NCBI GenBank assembly: GCA_029204045.2
Contig: CM055081.1
Span: 1,841,765 to 1,905,764 of the forward strand
From: Tillandsia leiboldiana
Lineage: Eukaryota; Streptophyta; Magnoliopsida; Poales; Bromeliaceae
DNA length: 64,000 bases
Direction of reading: 5' to 3'
Of this stretch, positions 48,561 through 61,463 are shown in pieces. The notes under the pieces were generated by a model. It was not told the DNA's origin, did not search any database, and saw only the letters and a program-made list of their open reading frames with translations. The position numbers and the translations under genes are program-made. Positions within the stretch are counted from its first letter, which is position 1. Every line of letters begins with the position of its first letter.

Positions 48561-49137
48561 TGTGACACCCTAATAATTTCACATCGGATGAAAATAAAAT
48601 TATAATTGGATATATAAAAGACAATAGACACTAGTAATAATAACTCGGCTTAAGTATTTTGGAATGTGGTTTGGACCCAACGAGTTATTATTATTAGTGG
48701 GTTGGATCATTATATTTAGTATCCGAACCAATAACCAGCCGGAAGTGTGTGACGAGTCTCGGTTGAGTCTGAGTTTAGATGTCAAGCCTAAGGGTATATA
48801 AGAGACGATGTCGGAAGTGTGTAACGAGTCTCGACTGAGCCTGGGTTGAGCCTGGATTTATATGTCATGCCTAAAAATATATAAGAGACAATGGACACTA
48901 ATAATAATAACTAAGTTTAAATATTTTGGACTCAACGAGTTATTATTGCTAGTGGATCGGATCGTTAACTGAGTTTAAGTATTTTGGGCTATGATTTAGA
49001 CTCAATGAGTTATTATGGAATATGGTTTGAGCTCAACGAGTTATTATTACTAGTGAGTCGATCGTTAACTGGACTTAAATATTTTAGACTGTAATTTAGA
49101 CTCAACAAATTATTATTGCTAGTGAATCGAATTATCA
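48561..49137 (+). mobile_element. Degenerate TRIM of the 62331 family
   Basis: A 154-bp LTR-like block (48561-48714, TGTGACACCCTAATAATTTC ... GGATCATTATA) is followed by a decayed primer site (TTTAGTATCCGAACC) and interior words (GCCGGAAGTGTGTGACGAGT). After this, three to four shortened copies of the LTR middle (TATTTTGGAC..CAACGAGTTATTATT) follow in tandem to about 49137. Confidence 0.65.
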
Positions 49138-49835
49138 TGAATAAAATTTACTGCCACCTCTGCTGAGGTGGTCTTTTTTCAGAGGTTGCAATCCAATCAA
49201 AATCATAGATTCAATATTCATTTCTCTTGCTTTTTCTTAACTAAAAAAGTATAGCATGGCTAGAATAGGATTGCACATTTGACCTTTTATACATCATTTC
49301 GTATTATATGGTATAATATAAGAATTTTTATTTTTTAACTTTTCATTAATTTTTTTACATTTTATTTCAGCTCTTAAATTTGTGATTTTTACATCGATAT
49401 TATTTTAATTTGATACTATTTCTCTACTTTTTTTTTTTTTTTTAGTGAGTATTATTAATTTTGAAGATGTTAGAGCAAGTATAAAGATCTCTTTGATTTG
49501 GTAAGTGGGCAATATATTTTCATTTTTATTAATTTATAGTATCATAAATTTTATGACAAATTGTATAAAAATTTATTTTTTAACTTTTTATTTATAGGAT
49601 AAGCAAATAAAAGCTATAAGATTATTTCATCCAAACATTTTAGAGACTTCTACGAAGAATATAGAACGACTAATTTTTTATTTATCATAAACATATTTAC
49701 AATTATGAAAAAACTAAATTATTTTTATATTTAAATATGTTATTTGATTTGTAAACTAAATTATTTTTATATTTAAATATGTTATTTGATTTGTAATATA
49801 TTACAAATTTTAATTGTCTTATGCTATATATATAT
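49138..49835. other. AT-rich DNA with a short tandem duplication
   Basis: The phrase AAACTAAATTATTTTTATAT, then TTAAATATGTTATTTGATTT, occurs twice in tandem at about 49710-49795. No gene is seen. Confidence 0.6.
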
Positions 49836-50325
49836 GGAGAGAGAAGGGAGAGAGAAGGGCTGGTATGGTTTTAGAAGCACGGAGCCCTCCATGCCTAAGT
49901 TGTTTTTAATGTTGGAAATTCCGAATAAACGATCGGCTCCATTAGACTTGATCTAGAATATTTGAAGTGATTAAAAATTAAATTTTACGATTTTTCGATA
50001 TCATTTATTTAGTGATCGAAAGGGTTCAAAATCAACGGTTGAAAATAAAAATATCACAAAATATGATGATATGATACTAAAATTTTAGATCGAATATATT
50101 AATCTTATTCTATATAGTATAAAGATTTTTTTATCAAAATTTTATGTGATTTGAATATTTCTACACCGTTAAACTTGCAAACGGCTCACCACAACCATTA
50201 AAATTATTAATTTTGAGCCACTTTGATCACTAGACAAATGATATCAAAAATTCATGAAATTTAATTTCTAAATATTTTAAATACTCTAGATCAAATTTAA
50301 CAGAACCGTACTTTTAAAAATATAC

Positions 50326-50331
<6 letters not shown>
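49836..50331. mobile_element. Foldback non-autonomous DNA element
   Basis: The left stretch 49945-50045 (TTAGACTTGATCTAGAATAT, AAATTTTACGATTTTTCGAT, ATTTAGTGATCGAAAGGGTT) is complementary to 50195-50310 (TTTGATCACTAGACAAATGA, TTCATGAAATTTAATTTCTA, CTCTAGATCAAATTTAACAG). The end words AGAAGCACGG and CCGTACTTTT also pair. TA tracts flank both sides, masking any duplication. Confidence 0.6.

Positions 50332-50397
<66 letters not shown>
50331..50397. repeat. (TA)n microsatellite
   Basis: About 65 bases of TA at the right end of the foldback element. Confidence 0.95.
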
Positions 50398-50401
<4 letters not shown>

Positions 50402-51735
50402 TTTTTAATGGTTTTTTGTTGTTGTCTACTTTCATTATCAATTGGGTAAAAATATTATGAGTGAGTGGTATAGAACTAGTAGAAAATTGTTATTATAGTT
50501 ATAATTAATTTTTTATTAATTAATATAAATTTACTCTATTATTCTCAATCAATCATAAATTCTTCATATAATAATTAATTAATTATAATATATGAACACT
50601 TTTACTAATAATTCAAAATATTATTGTATGTAATTGTTTAGTAATATTTGATTATTATTCGCTATAATTATAATAGTTAATAAAAAATTAATATCATTTA
50701 ATTTAAATAATATTAAAAACTATAATTATAGTTATAATTAATGAAATATTTTCATTTAATATAGATTATAATAACTATATTAATACAAGAATTAATTAAA
50801 TAATATGCATAACCATTTATTAAATGTTCTTTTAAACTATTCATGTAGCAACATTTGTTAATTGTTGCTACATCTTCAGCATGAGTAACACACTTTCTAT
50901 ATGTGCTAAAAGATTCAACACTAATATGGTCATAGACAACATTAAAATTTAAATGTTTCTAAAAAATTTAGTTGCATTTTTTGGTTATTTAACAATATTT
51001 ATAAATATTGTTAAATCTAAATTATCTTGTAGCTCAAAAATTACCATACTTCAGTTCAGCTTCATAGAATCTGAAAATTGACTTTTCTATTTTATATTAT
51101 GTATTAGGACACGTCCGAATCAGTACTGATACTTCATAAATCAATATCGATATTTATGAAAATTTTTGCAAAACCCGATAATTTTTTCAAACTCCACGCA
51201 CCATTCCAGTACTATCACCAAGTGAAAAATTATAGTTTGTAGATTTAATTCTCCAAAGTCCGTTTTTACGTCATTTTCAGGTTGAAAACACTCATGCTCT
51301 CCAAATAATATTGGAGCTATCTAAATATTTTTCATTGTAATTCCCCACTAGAATTTTGCTATTTGTGAAAGTTTATGTATTACATATATTTTATTTTAAT
51401 TAGATTTCAACCATTCAAATTCACATTAATTCTAATTCGGTTATGGTCTAATAGCTCCGATCAATCTCGACATTAATTTTTCTAGTCTCTGAAGAGTGTG
51501 CTGGCTTTCTCGGCTCAACGTCAAGGACGCTGGATCTCGAGACATTAGGCATTGCGTGCAAAGTTGAAAAAATTATGGGTGCGTAGAAAGATATTAAGGG
51601 TAATAAGATTAGACTCGATAGGAATATATAGAGAAGAAAAGGTTAGGGACCAAATAAAAAAAAAAAAAAAAGAAGGCAAATATTAGAGATTAGTAGTGCA
51701 ATTAGTTATATTTTAATGATTGAGAATCTAACTGC
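50398..51735. other. AT-rich intergenic DNA, nothing recognised
   Basis: No coding frame of note. The stretch 51440-51640 has somewhat higher GC (ACGTCAAGGACGCTGGATCT) but no recognisable element. Confidence 0.5.

Positions 51736-51814
<79 letters not shown>
51736..51814. repeat. (AAC)n microsatellite followed by poly-A
   Basis: About 14 AAC units run into some 36 As. A retroposed 3' tail is possible, but no source body is visible to the left. Confidence 0.9.
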
Positions 51815-51816
<2 letters not shown>

Positions 51817-51865
51817 AAGAAGTTAGGAATCCAAATTAAAAACCTGGCAAAGGATTGGCGGCGTC

Positions 51866-52019
51866 TATGACACTCCAATAGTCCCATATCGAATGAGGAT
51901 AAAATTATGATTGTTATATAAGAGACAATGAATATTAGTAATAATAACTCGACTTAAATATTTTGAGCTAGTGGTTTGAGCCTAACAAATTATTATTGCT
52001 GGTGAGCGAGGTCGTTACA
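51866..52019 (+). mobile_element. TRIM LTR of the 62331 family
   Basis: 154 bp, TATGACACTCCAATAGTCCC ... GAGGTCGTTACA, aligned end to end with 62331-62484. It is followed by TATAGTATTAGAGCCGAAAG, a decayed primer site and interior. It leads directly into the minisatellite. Confidence 0.75.
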
Positions 52020-52740
52020 TATAGTATTAGAGCCGAAAGTGTGTTACGAGTTTGGATCTAGATGATAGGTTACATCTAGAATGTGAGCCAGATCGTTACA
52101 TTTAATAAGTGTGGGCCAGGTCGTTACATTTAGTATCAGAGTCGAAAGTGTGTGACGAGTTTGTAAGTATAGATCGTTACATTTAGTAAGTGTGGACCGG
52201 GTCGTTATATTTAGTCATTTAGTATCAGAGCCGGAAGTGTGTGACGAGTTTGTAAGTGTGGGCCAGGTCGTTACATTTAGTATCAGAGCCGGAAGTGTGT
52301 GACGAGTTTGGATCTAGATGATAGGTTACATCTAGAGTGTGTGACGAGACATATACACTGTGACGAGTTTGGATCTAGATGACAGGTTACATCTAGAGTG
52401 TTTGACGAGACATAGACATTATTAATAATAACTGGATTTAGATAACAGGTTACATCTCGAGTTTGGATCTAGATGACAGGTTACATCTAGTGTGTGACGA
52501 GATATAGACACTATTAATAATAAATGGATCTAGATGACAGATTACATCTATGTGATGAGACATAAACACTATTAATAATAACTAGATCCAGATGACAGGT
52601 TACGTCTAGAGTGTGTGACGAGACATAGACACTATTAATAATAACTAAGCAACTATTAATAATAACTGAATCTAGATGACACATTACATCTAGAGTGTGT
52701 GACGTGACATAGACACTATTAATAATAACTAAGCAACATG
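52020..52740 (+). repeat. Minisatellite derived from TRIM sequence
   Basis: Irregular units of about 55-65 bp combine GGATCTAGATGACAGGTTAC, ATCTAGAGTGTGTGACGAGA and CATAGACACTATTAATAATA. An earlier set of units carries GGGCCAGGTCGTTACATTTA and GTATCAGAGCCGGAAGTGTG. All these words occur in the TRIM at 62331-62783, so the array grew from TRIM pieces. It ends about 290 bp before the ankyrin start codon. Confidence 0.85.
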
Positions 52741-53033
52741 ATAACAACGTAATTAATTTTTTTACTTAAAAAAATAATTATAATAAAAATAGTTTTTTTT
52801 TTAAAAAAATAATGATAAAATTAATAAATTCTAAAAACTGAGTATGAAAAATTGTGATAAAATTAATAAATTTTAGGAACTGAACATAATTGGTTGGAGA
52901 TAGATAGATGCCCATCAACAATGTGCTTGCTAGATTTTCGACTTTTTCCGTAATTAGTACCCGCTGTTTCCGAAATCCCCGAAACTGCACCGCCCTCCCC
53001 GCTAACCGACGAGCCGCCGACTGCCCTCCTCCG
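52741..53033 (+). promoter_or_regulatory. Upstream region of the ankyrin gene
   Basis: It contains a 40-bp tandem duplication (TGATAAAATTAATAAATTCT ... repeated at 52855-52895) and then a C-rich 5' leader from about 52950. An in-frame ATG at 52908 with no stop before exon 1 would add 42 residues rich in Arg and Ser. I favour the downstream ATG, but an organelle-type extension cannot be excluded. Confidence 0.4.
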
Positions 53034-53117
53034 ATGGGCACGGCAGCCGATGCCACACCTCCGCAGCCGCCCGCCGGGGAGGCCAGCACGCCCGAGCAAG
53101 TCGAAGCCCTTCTGGAG
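53034..53117 (+). CDS. Ankyrin-repeat protein, exon 1 (partial gene)
   Basis: 28 codons, MGTAADATPPQPPAGEASTP then EQVEALLE, ending in phase 0 at a GT donor (GAG|GTACTA). The Ala/Pro-rich head followed by an acidic helix matches the N-terminus of a small plant ankyrin family annotated as P16F5.05c-like. Exon 2 continues it without a gap in the family pattern. The exon is GC-rich, like the C2 gene. The product is expected to be a small protein-binding ankyrin protein. The fission yeast namesake is thought, from memory, to act in ribosome biogenesis; that role here is inference. Only two exons lie in the window, so the length cannot be judged. Confidence 0.75.
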
Positions 53118-53834
53118 GTACTATTTTTTTTTTATTTTTTATTATTATTATTTTTTTTTTCGGTCACAATATCTTATTTTTCAGGGGGTATTTTGTAGCA
53201 CTAATTGCCTCTAGTTTCTGATTCGTGGTTAGAAGGAAAGCAAGTTCTATTTTAGGTTTAATTTGTTGCTCTGGATCAATACATTATGATTATTTTAGGT
53301 TTGATTATCTGCTGTGCTGCAATTATTGATCATCCTGTAGTGCCTGGTTGAAACATGTAGCAAGTTTTTTTCCATCCCTGATTCTTGTTGATTTTTAATC
53401 ATGCTGCCGCATTTATAGAACGTGTGATTAGCAGTTTATAGAAGACTGTCACCATGTGCAAGATTTTGTTGCTGATGACATGAAAATTAATTAGCAAACC
53501 GCAAGACTGTAATTGTTTAGCTATGATTATGTTGGGGAGGGATTTGGGGACGTTGCGGGGCCTGCAGGCGATATCCTGACTAGGAAATATGACTGAGATC
53601 AACTCTGTACAACTAAAAATGCAGTCGAAACATGAATTTTTGGTGCCGTGTAGGAATTTAGAGAAAAAATCTGTTTGGAATTTAGAGCAAAATTCGAGCA
53701 AAGCTGCCGGTAAAGGGTGTTTTCTGCAGAGTTTAGGTTTGCAGAAAGAGACCACAACAGAAAAGGAGTACAGTTGAGGTATTTTGGAGGAAATCTTGAG
53801 GTGTAGATGCTGTGTTGTTAACATTGTTAGGGGA

Positions 53835-54320
53835 ATTGTTGAGGATTTACTGGGGCTAAAAGGGGTCTACAATACAAAGCACTAAAATTCCTTTGGATTT
53901 CGCATGTGGCTGGTCGGAACACTGAGTGTCAACTTGAGCTCTTGTTGAATCTTCTCTGAGTCTTCGATTGCTGATTGACAATTTGATCACTTCAAGACTC
54001 CGACTCAACTCACGAAATATGCCAACACAAAAAGCCGTAACACTTTATACGGATAGGGGGCATACTATAGTAGTAATAGGAAGGCGGAAAAGAGAAAATG
54101 GGAGGAAAGGAAGGAAGAAGATTACTTTTTGAGGGTTAATTGGGGCTAAAAGGGTTCTGCAGTACAATGGATTGAAAGGGCATTCAGCAGCGACACGGCT
54201 TGGATTATGTGTGTGGTTGGTTGGAACTTTATATGCTTTGGGGACACATGATAATGATAGGAAGGCGAAAAAAATGAGAGAGTAGGAGGAGGAAAAGAAG
54301 GAACAAGATTAGTTGTTACA
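53835..54320. repeat. Diverged direct duplication in intron 1
   Basis: The first copy (about 53835-54115) and second copy (about 54128-54310) share TTACTGGGGCTAAAAGGGGT/TTGGGGCTAAAAGGGTTCTG, GTACAA, TGTGGCTGGTCGGAAC/TGTGGTTGGTTGGAAC and ATAGGAAGGCG followed by A/G-rich sequence. Confidence 0.55.
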
Positions 54321-55699
54321 TCACGCGTGGCCTTCGTATAGAAAGAGGGAGTGAGGAAAGAGAAATCTTAGGGTAAAACCCTAAGCTTCCAAAAACAAAT
54401 TTCTGTTAGTTGAATCGCGAATAGACGCATCAAACGAAAGGTGAGAACAATTTTGAATAAGAGTCATGTTTTCAGTATTCGGTTTTTTCCTAGCAATCGT
54501 TCATTTATCGGAGAGGACTCGAATCGGTCCCGTAAGTCGGTTTTGATCGGTTATACTGAGTTGTTTTCCTATCAGTAGATGTGAAGGGTTATTTGGTCCT
54601 TGAACAATTAAACCGGATCATGGGAAGCACTTGTAATCGCAGATCGTCCCCTGTGGAATGGAAAAGTAGCTGTAGCTTAGCTAACTATGCCTAACGCAAT
54701 AGTGGAATTGATTTGGACTTTAGTTGCAGTTGAAACACAGCTTCAACTCTGGCAATCATCATCATCATACTTTAAAGAAAAAGCTAAATAATAGCTCTAA
54801 ATGGTTGAATTTTTGAGTCCTTCGTGTAAATATCTAAAGCTAACTTTGCCTCTCGTGGTGTACTGCAAAACTGTGTTTTCCCTTTTGTGGAAAGTTTATG
54901 TATTCCTTCTTTCTTTAGGCATTTAAATTATAATACATTCTGGTAATAGCACTTTTGCACATTGAGAGGCTGTTTTTTGGGACTCGTTTCTACTTCTTGT
55001 TAAATTCTACTCAGGAAACTTATAAGATTAAACAGTTAAGTCAGCATTGACCGAGTTTTCAATCAGCCGCATGATTGTGAAATTCTCACCATAATGGTAT
55101 TTAAAGACTAATACTAACAATCAAACACTAATCAAAGCTCCGTCGCGAATCTCAAATGAAAAGAAAGCTAGTGATTTGATTAAAAGGAAATGTGAGTTGT
55201 TTATGGCTTTACCTTGTTTCTCTCCTCTCTGTGTTTAGATTGGCCGCTTCTTCTCCCTCTATCTGTGCCTTGATTGCTCGTTTATTTCCCTTTCTTTTCC
55301 TTCTTCTTCTGAATATCTGCTTTCTCTTCTTCTTCCTCTTTTTCTCCATTGTACTGCTGTACTATTTCACGCTACAATACGACATTGCAGCATCCACTGC
55401 CACAGTACTGCTGCTACAGTACTTGGCCGTATCAAGACTACTATAGCAACAGTAGGAAGGCGAACTCTTATGGCCTGACAGTGAACTGTTATGGTCTTAT
55501 CCATGTTGTAGTAAAGTGAAAGAGGATTGTGCCACAGGCGAAGTATTTTGAATTTTCTTTTCTCTGTACTTCTGCAGTCCTACTCATTAAGGAATCTAAT
55601 GTCTCTATCAAAGCTGAAGCCATTCCGCGATATTTGCATTTGGCTCGAGGCTTATAAATCTTTTTTGTTATATATATTTTTCTGATGCTTTATGTTTTA

Positions 55700-56540
55700 A
55701 TGGTAAATGATCACAAACTCATAATATCTATATTAAAAAAAATTAAGCACTACATAGAAAACAATCAGATTATAGAAGAAATCATTTTGCTAAAACACAT
55801 ACAATCAAGCACGGTGAGATCTCAATCATTTTATCACAAAAGGATGTTCGAATATGCCATGCGCATTTTAGCACAAACTCATAATATCGGAATCGAACCC
55901 TAAGCTCAGGGGGAAAAAAAATTCCAGCAGAGCACCACATTTTTTTTTAGACCAACTCTATAAAAAGGAAATTTAAGCTTCTTAGTTACTAAAGTATCAT
56001 AGTTTTAATCCCTAACCCTAAAACTATATTAAAAAAAAACTAAGTACCACATTGAAAACAATCAGATTTTAGAAGAAATTCCTGAACCCTAAAACTAAAA
56101 AAAAAATAATCCAACTTCTTAGTTACTAAAGTATTATCATTTTAATCCCTTAACCCTAAACCTATATTAAAAAAAATAAAGTACTACATAGAAAACAATC
56201 AGATTTAGTTACTGAAGTATTATCATTTTAATCCCTAAACCCTAAGACTACATTCAAAAAAATTAAATACTACATAGAAAACAATCAGATTTTAGAACCA
56301 TAAAAGAAAAAATTCAATTTCTTAGTTACCAAAGTATTATCATTTTAATCCCTAAACCCTAAAACTATAGTAAAAGAAAATTGAATCGAACCCTAAGTTC
56401 AGGGGAAAAAAAATTCCAGGAAAGCACCACATTTTTTCAGCCTAAAAGGGAAAATCTAAACCCTAAAACTATTTTTTAAAAAAATAAGTACTACATAGAA
56501 AACAATCAGATTATAGAAGAAATCGATTTGCTAAAACACA
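55700..56540. repeat. A-rich repeat array in intron 1
   Basis: The phrase ACTACATAGAAAACAATCAG occurs at least five times (near 55749, 56047, 56184, 56271, 56490). It alternates with TTAGTTACTAAAGTATTATC and TTAATCCCTAAACCCTAAAA, at spacings of about 90-300 bp. Repeat units are shuffled rather than strictly periodic. CCCTAAA words recur but do not form a telomere-like run. Confidence 0.7.
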
Positions 56541-58098
56541 CACAATTAAGTATGTGTAGATCTCAATATGGGAACTTACAAAGACAAGAATTCTTGATCA
56601 GCACTACGCAGCCAATCAACTTCCCCTATATTCTCCACACCAGCTTATTAACCAAGCAAACATGCATTGGTAGGAAAAGAAAAAAGCATTAGTTCAAAAC
56701 ACGAAAAGCACCCAAACCAAATACAAAACCACAAAATTACGAACCTGTATTTCGGCCAGAAACAGGCCACAGGCAAGCACCAACCCACGGGATGGACGAC
56801 CATACGCAACAGAAAGGTAGGAAAAAATATTAGAAATTCCAACCCCCAAGTTTAAAAAAAATACACTAGGGACATTAGGAAAAAACCGACCTGGCAAGAT
56901 TAGAGATCGCTGTAAGATAGCAGATCGGAACAATCTTGACGACAACAAAAACAAAGAACACAGACAAAACAAAAAGGAACCGAAGGAGGAATACCAGAGC
57001 AGAAACAAAAAGCAAAATCAAGTATAATCCGGTATTTATAACAAACCGGACATCGTCTCGGGTCATAGAGGAATAGGATCCAGCACACCCTCCAAACCAT
57101 CTACACCGGCGGCCGCGTCTCACGGTGCCCTGGCGAGTTGCCGGGAGGGCACGTAGTAGAAAAACACATCAGATCGACCAACCACGCTAGGAAAAGTCGC
57201 CGCCCAAGACCAGAGGACGAAGGCGCCGTACAACTGCCCCGCCAGGCCACGGCGGAGAGAACGACAACACCATCCCGCACTCATCCTGGAAAAGATGGAG
57301 ACAACAGCGGACCGGCACGACGGCGATCGCAAGAGAGAGAGAGGAGGAGAAACCGGGGAGGAGACAGGAAGCCCAAACAACACCTTGCATTAATTTGCGA
57401 AAGGACGTAACAGAACAACCTCATTAAATGCACTAAATGCCACCGGGCCCCACACACATAATTAGGTATCCACAGTACCCGTTGAATGCCGGGTGAACTC
57501 TCCGGGTTGCCAAATGCATTAAAACATGCATTGGCAGGAAAAGAAAAAAGCATTAGATCAAACCATGAAAAGCACCCAAACCAAATACAAAACCACAAAA
57601 TTACAAAATTGTATTTCGGCAAAAAACAGGCCTCAGGCAAGCACCAACCCACTGGATGGACGACCATATACAACAGAAAGGTAAGGAAAAAATTAGAAAT
57701 TCCAACTCTCATGCTTTAAAAAAATATACAGGGGACATTAGGAAAAAATCGACCTAGCAAGATTAGAGATCATTGCAAGATAGCAGATCGAAACAATCTC
57801 GACGACAACAAAAACAAAGAACACAGACAAAACAAAAAGGAACCGAAGGAGGAATACCAGAGCAGAAACGAAAAGCAAAACCAAGTATAATCCGATATTT
57901 ATAACAAACCGGACATCGTCTCGGGTCATAGAGGAACAGGATCAGGCACACCCTCCAAGCCATCTACATCGGTGGCCGTGTCTCACGGCGCCCTGGCGAG
58001 TTGCGGGAGGGCACGTAGTAGAAAAACACATCAGATCGACCAACCACGCCAGGAAAAGTCGCCGCCCAAAACCAAAGGACAAAGGCGCTGTACAACTG

Positions 58099-61000
58099 TG
58101 TCACGCCTCGGATTTTCAAAGGCGGTCTAAATTTTTTTTTTCTTTTAAATCAGAGTTCGAAAAATAATCTCAGGACATGAACAGATCCGCCATGCGTAAA
58201 GAAAATTTCCGGTCCAATCGGACGGAGTCTCCCCTGTACGCGCTCGTCTAGGCAAGTGCAAAGATACCAATCATGCAATTAGAGTTTACAACTAACCGAT
58301 TAACTACATAAATAAACCAATTGCAAAGTCCGCAAGTTAATCCAAATGCATTGACAATCAGATAAATACTACATAACTAAACGAATGAGTAATCAATATG
58401 AATCTGACAAAACTAAAAGTAAATCTAAATAATAAGAAACTCGGGACAAGTCTAGCACGAAATCTCTCATCTGCGTCCCGATTGCTCACCACCCGACTGA
58501 TCTGAAAAACAGTCACCCAAAGGGTGTGAGACACAACTGAATGTATCTCAGTGGTTACAACGAGTCGGAGACGAGCAAGTCATACCTACTGGATACTATA
58601 ACTGAAAGGTAGTAAGCAGGTAATAGGCAACAGGAAACGATATAAAAGTTGGTATAGAAAGAGATAAGTGTATAGATGCTGAAATGATAAACTGTCGAGA
58701 AGGCAATACTGAAAACTGTAAACATGCATCAATATTATCATAAGTAAGGATACCCAATCAGGTGCCACTGTTGGTCACGAGGACCTCAGGCTAGTGCCAA
58801 ACCAAGTCTGACATGTATCCCACATTTGCTGACCGATAACAAAAGGGGCTCAGTATCGGCCGGTCCCATTGGTGCAGCCATGTAAAACGGGCTCACGGGT
58901 TGAATAGACCACTCTACCGGTAAAGAATACCATTGTGGGGGATCAGCCCACTGGTGTACGTGAAATGTACAGCTGGTGCATAGCGATATCAATGCGGATC
59001 CTCAAGCTTGTGGTCGGAAGACCGAAAACACGGCGCATAGCCGAAAACTCTCAAACGGGATCAAGTATGCCAAAAGTACATGCTGTAGCAATGAAAAATC
59101 GACCTACTCTATCATGCAAGGTAAAACTGTAAATAGTGACAAGTGAAATCTAGCAGTAGATGGCATATGGCAAAAATGCAAGGGTATTTAACAATACTTA
59201 GTAAGACATGTAGGTAAGCAAATAAAGTCCTGCTATACTAAGAGTGTCAACTACACTGAAAATGGATATGATGTAACAAAAGCGGAAAAGATACAATAAG
59301 TAGGGCTAGCGATGCAACCAAAGGGTCCAATCAACCACGGTACCCCAAAAGGTTACACTGTGCCAATGCCCGGATCGGAGTACCCACCTCAACTCAGGCG
59401 GGGAATCCGCTGCACAATGGCTAGAAGGCTCCTAGGTGCTCGGGCCTGAAACATAGCCAACTGTCAAAAACAACTCTCACATATCCACCCCACAGACCCA
59501 CGGTGATCAAAAGGCTGAAATGGGAACTTCACAGTTGTCTCGGGATCCGCCGGGATTTCCGGCGATCGCCGATGTAATAAATTACACCGAAAAGACAATT
59601 AAGTGAAAAATGGTTCGATACTAATTGTCCCCTAATCACCATAGCTATAGAATGCACACCACACTATATATGGCCACAAAAGAGGTTTTCGGATGTACCG
59701 TGCTAAACCGATGAAGAGTCGAAGGCCACAGAAGTATCCGGCCGCAAAATTGTGCACTACTACGAAAATCGAACTGCTTCGGGTTCGCTGTAAACTGTAA
59801 CAGCGAAACGGAAGACAAGGCATAGGTCAGGCAGGACATCGCAAGAAGGGGCATGCGGTTCGAGCAAAGCAGACGCTATGCACGACGCAAGTGGCGCACG
59901 GCACGGGCAGCAAAGCGGCGCAACGCAAGTGGCGCACGACGCGGGCATGGTACGGGGTGTGCGTTGGCTTAGTGGTGGTGCTGTGCGCAAAGCGAGCGCG
60001 CGGCAAGGTGCTGGGTAGCAGCACTGCGCGCGGTAGCATGAGCGCCGAGGCGCGCGGCAACAGCCCGCGCGGCAGCAAGCACACAAGGCGCACGGCAGCA
60101 GCACCGCAGAGGCGCGCGGCAGCAACCGCACAGAGGTGCGCGACAGCAAGCGCGCAGGGAGCACGGCAGCAGCGCTGTAGAAGCGCCACGCGGCAGCAAG
60201 CGCTGTAGAGGCGCTGCAGCAGAGCCACGCGGCAACAAGCGCGCAGGGCGTGCTGCAGAGACGTGTAGGTCGCACGGCAGCCAGCGCGCAGGCCGCGTGG
60301 CAGCAGCGCCGCGTGGCAGCAGCATGCGCGCAGAGATGTGTGTGGCAGCACGCACTGCGCGGCAGCATGCGCGCAGGGCGCGTGTGGTAGCACACACGCA
60401 GAGGCGTGTAACAACAGCCCGCGCGGACGCATGCGCGCAGGGCGCATGTGGTAGCACACACGTAGAGGCGTGCAGTAACAGCCCGCGCGGCCGCATGCGC
60501 GCAGCAGCAAGACGCAGATCTACGTGCGCGTGGCGGGGGCGACACGCGCTGGGCGCGCGCGGTAGGAGGGGCGGCGCGGGGCACGCGCGGTAACAGTGCG
60601 CACAAGGCCCGCGCAGCAGGGGCGCGGCCGCAGCGAGTGCGCAGCGGCTAGCAGGGCGACGACGGCGGCGGCTAAGGCAGAGAGCGACGCGCGGTAGGCT
60701 AGGGCATCCGACCTAGAGCAAAAAGGGGAAAAAGGAAGAAAAGAAAAAAAGAAAAGAGGAGAAAAGAGAAGAAGAGGGAAAGGAACCCACACCTGCTTCT
60801 CCTCCGGCGACGGCGACGGCGACGGCTCCGTTCTCCGAGGCGTACGGGCGAGATGGGAAGGTGGCTATTGAAAGGAGGAAGAAGGAGGATTCGATTAATT
60901 GGGATTAGGAGCCCTAATCCCAATTCCTCTTTATAAAAGAAGAAATTGGCCAAAAGACCAAAATACCCTCACCTCAAGATTTAAGACTTGGGTTTATCTA

Positions 61001-61172
61001 ACCCAACCGAAAAAATCAAAATGTAACTAAAATTTTCGAAAAATGTGCCACAAATCCAACTTTCCCAAACAACTTCGGATACACAATTATCTATTGCGAA
61101 ATAACCACGCTATATCCAAAAAATTTATTAAATTAAATTAAAAATCCAGTTTTAAAATTCTCGAGTATTACA
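58099..61172 (-). mobile_element. Solo Gypsy-type LTR in intron 1, 3074 bp
   Basis: The ends TGTCACGCCTCGG and CTCGAGTATTACA are flanked by the duplication AACTG (58094-58098 and 61173-61177). Orientation is minus: a TATA box (60930-60935) lies 240 bp inside the right end, followed on the minus strand by a CCGTCGCCGTCGCC-type leader. The left end matches the 3' end of the 2162 LTR (GGCGGATCTGTTC..., GAGGCGTGACA). A stem-loop at 58528-58549 matches other LTRs. The block 59850-60700 is extremely GC- and CpG-rich with GCGCGCGGCAGCA words and a 64-bp tandem repeat. Long frames there (for example 59760-60605) are by-products of composition. Confidence 0.9.
60365..60492. repeat. 64-bp tandem repeat, two units, within the solo LTR
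   Basis: The units 60365-60428 and 60429-60492 start GCATGCGCGCAGGGCGC and differ at few positions, several being CG to CA or CG to TG. A third start follows at 60493. Confidence 0.9.
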
Positions 61173-61461
61173 AACTGCCCTGCCAGGCCACGACGGAGAC
61201 AATGATAGCGCCATCACGCACTCGTCCTGGAAAAGACGGAGACAACAGCGGACCGGCACGACGGCGATCGCGAGAGAGAGAGGGGAGGAGAAACCGGGGA
61301 GGAGACGGGAAGCCCAAGCAGTACCTCGCATTAATTTGCGAAAACACGCAACAGAACAACCGCATTAAATGCACTAAATGCCACCGGGCCCCACAAACAT
61401 AATTAGGTGTCCACAGTACCCGCTGAATGCGAGGTGAACTCTCCGGGTTGCCACCGAGCCC

Positions 61462-61463
<2 letters not shown>

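Noticed and set aside
55192..55446. 84-codon hydrophobic frame in the ankyrin intron
   Set aside because: It arises from T/C-rich intron sequence. There is no splice support, and exon 1 to exon 2 reads through without it.
56100..56400. CCCTAAA words as an interstitial telomere tract
   Set aside because: The words occur singly within longer irregular units and do not form a contiguous telomeric run.
59760..60605. 281-codon minus-strand frame rich in Cys, Ala and Arg, and overlapping frames
   Set aside because: It lies in the CpG-rich, internally repeated part of a solo LTR. All frames there stay open because stop codons are AT-rich. There is no domain and no codon pattern.
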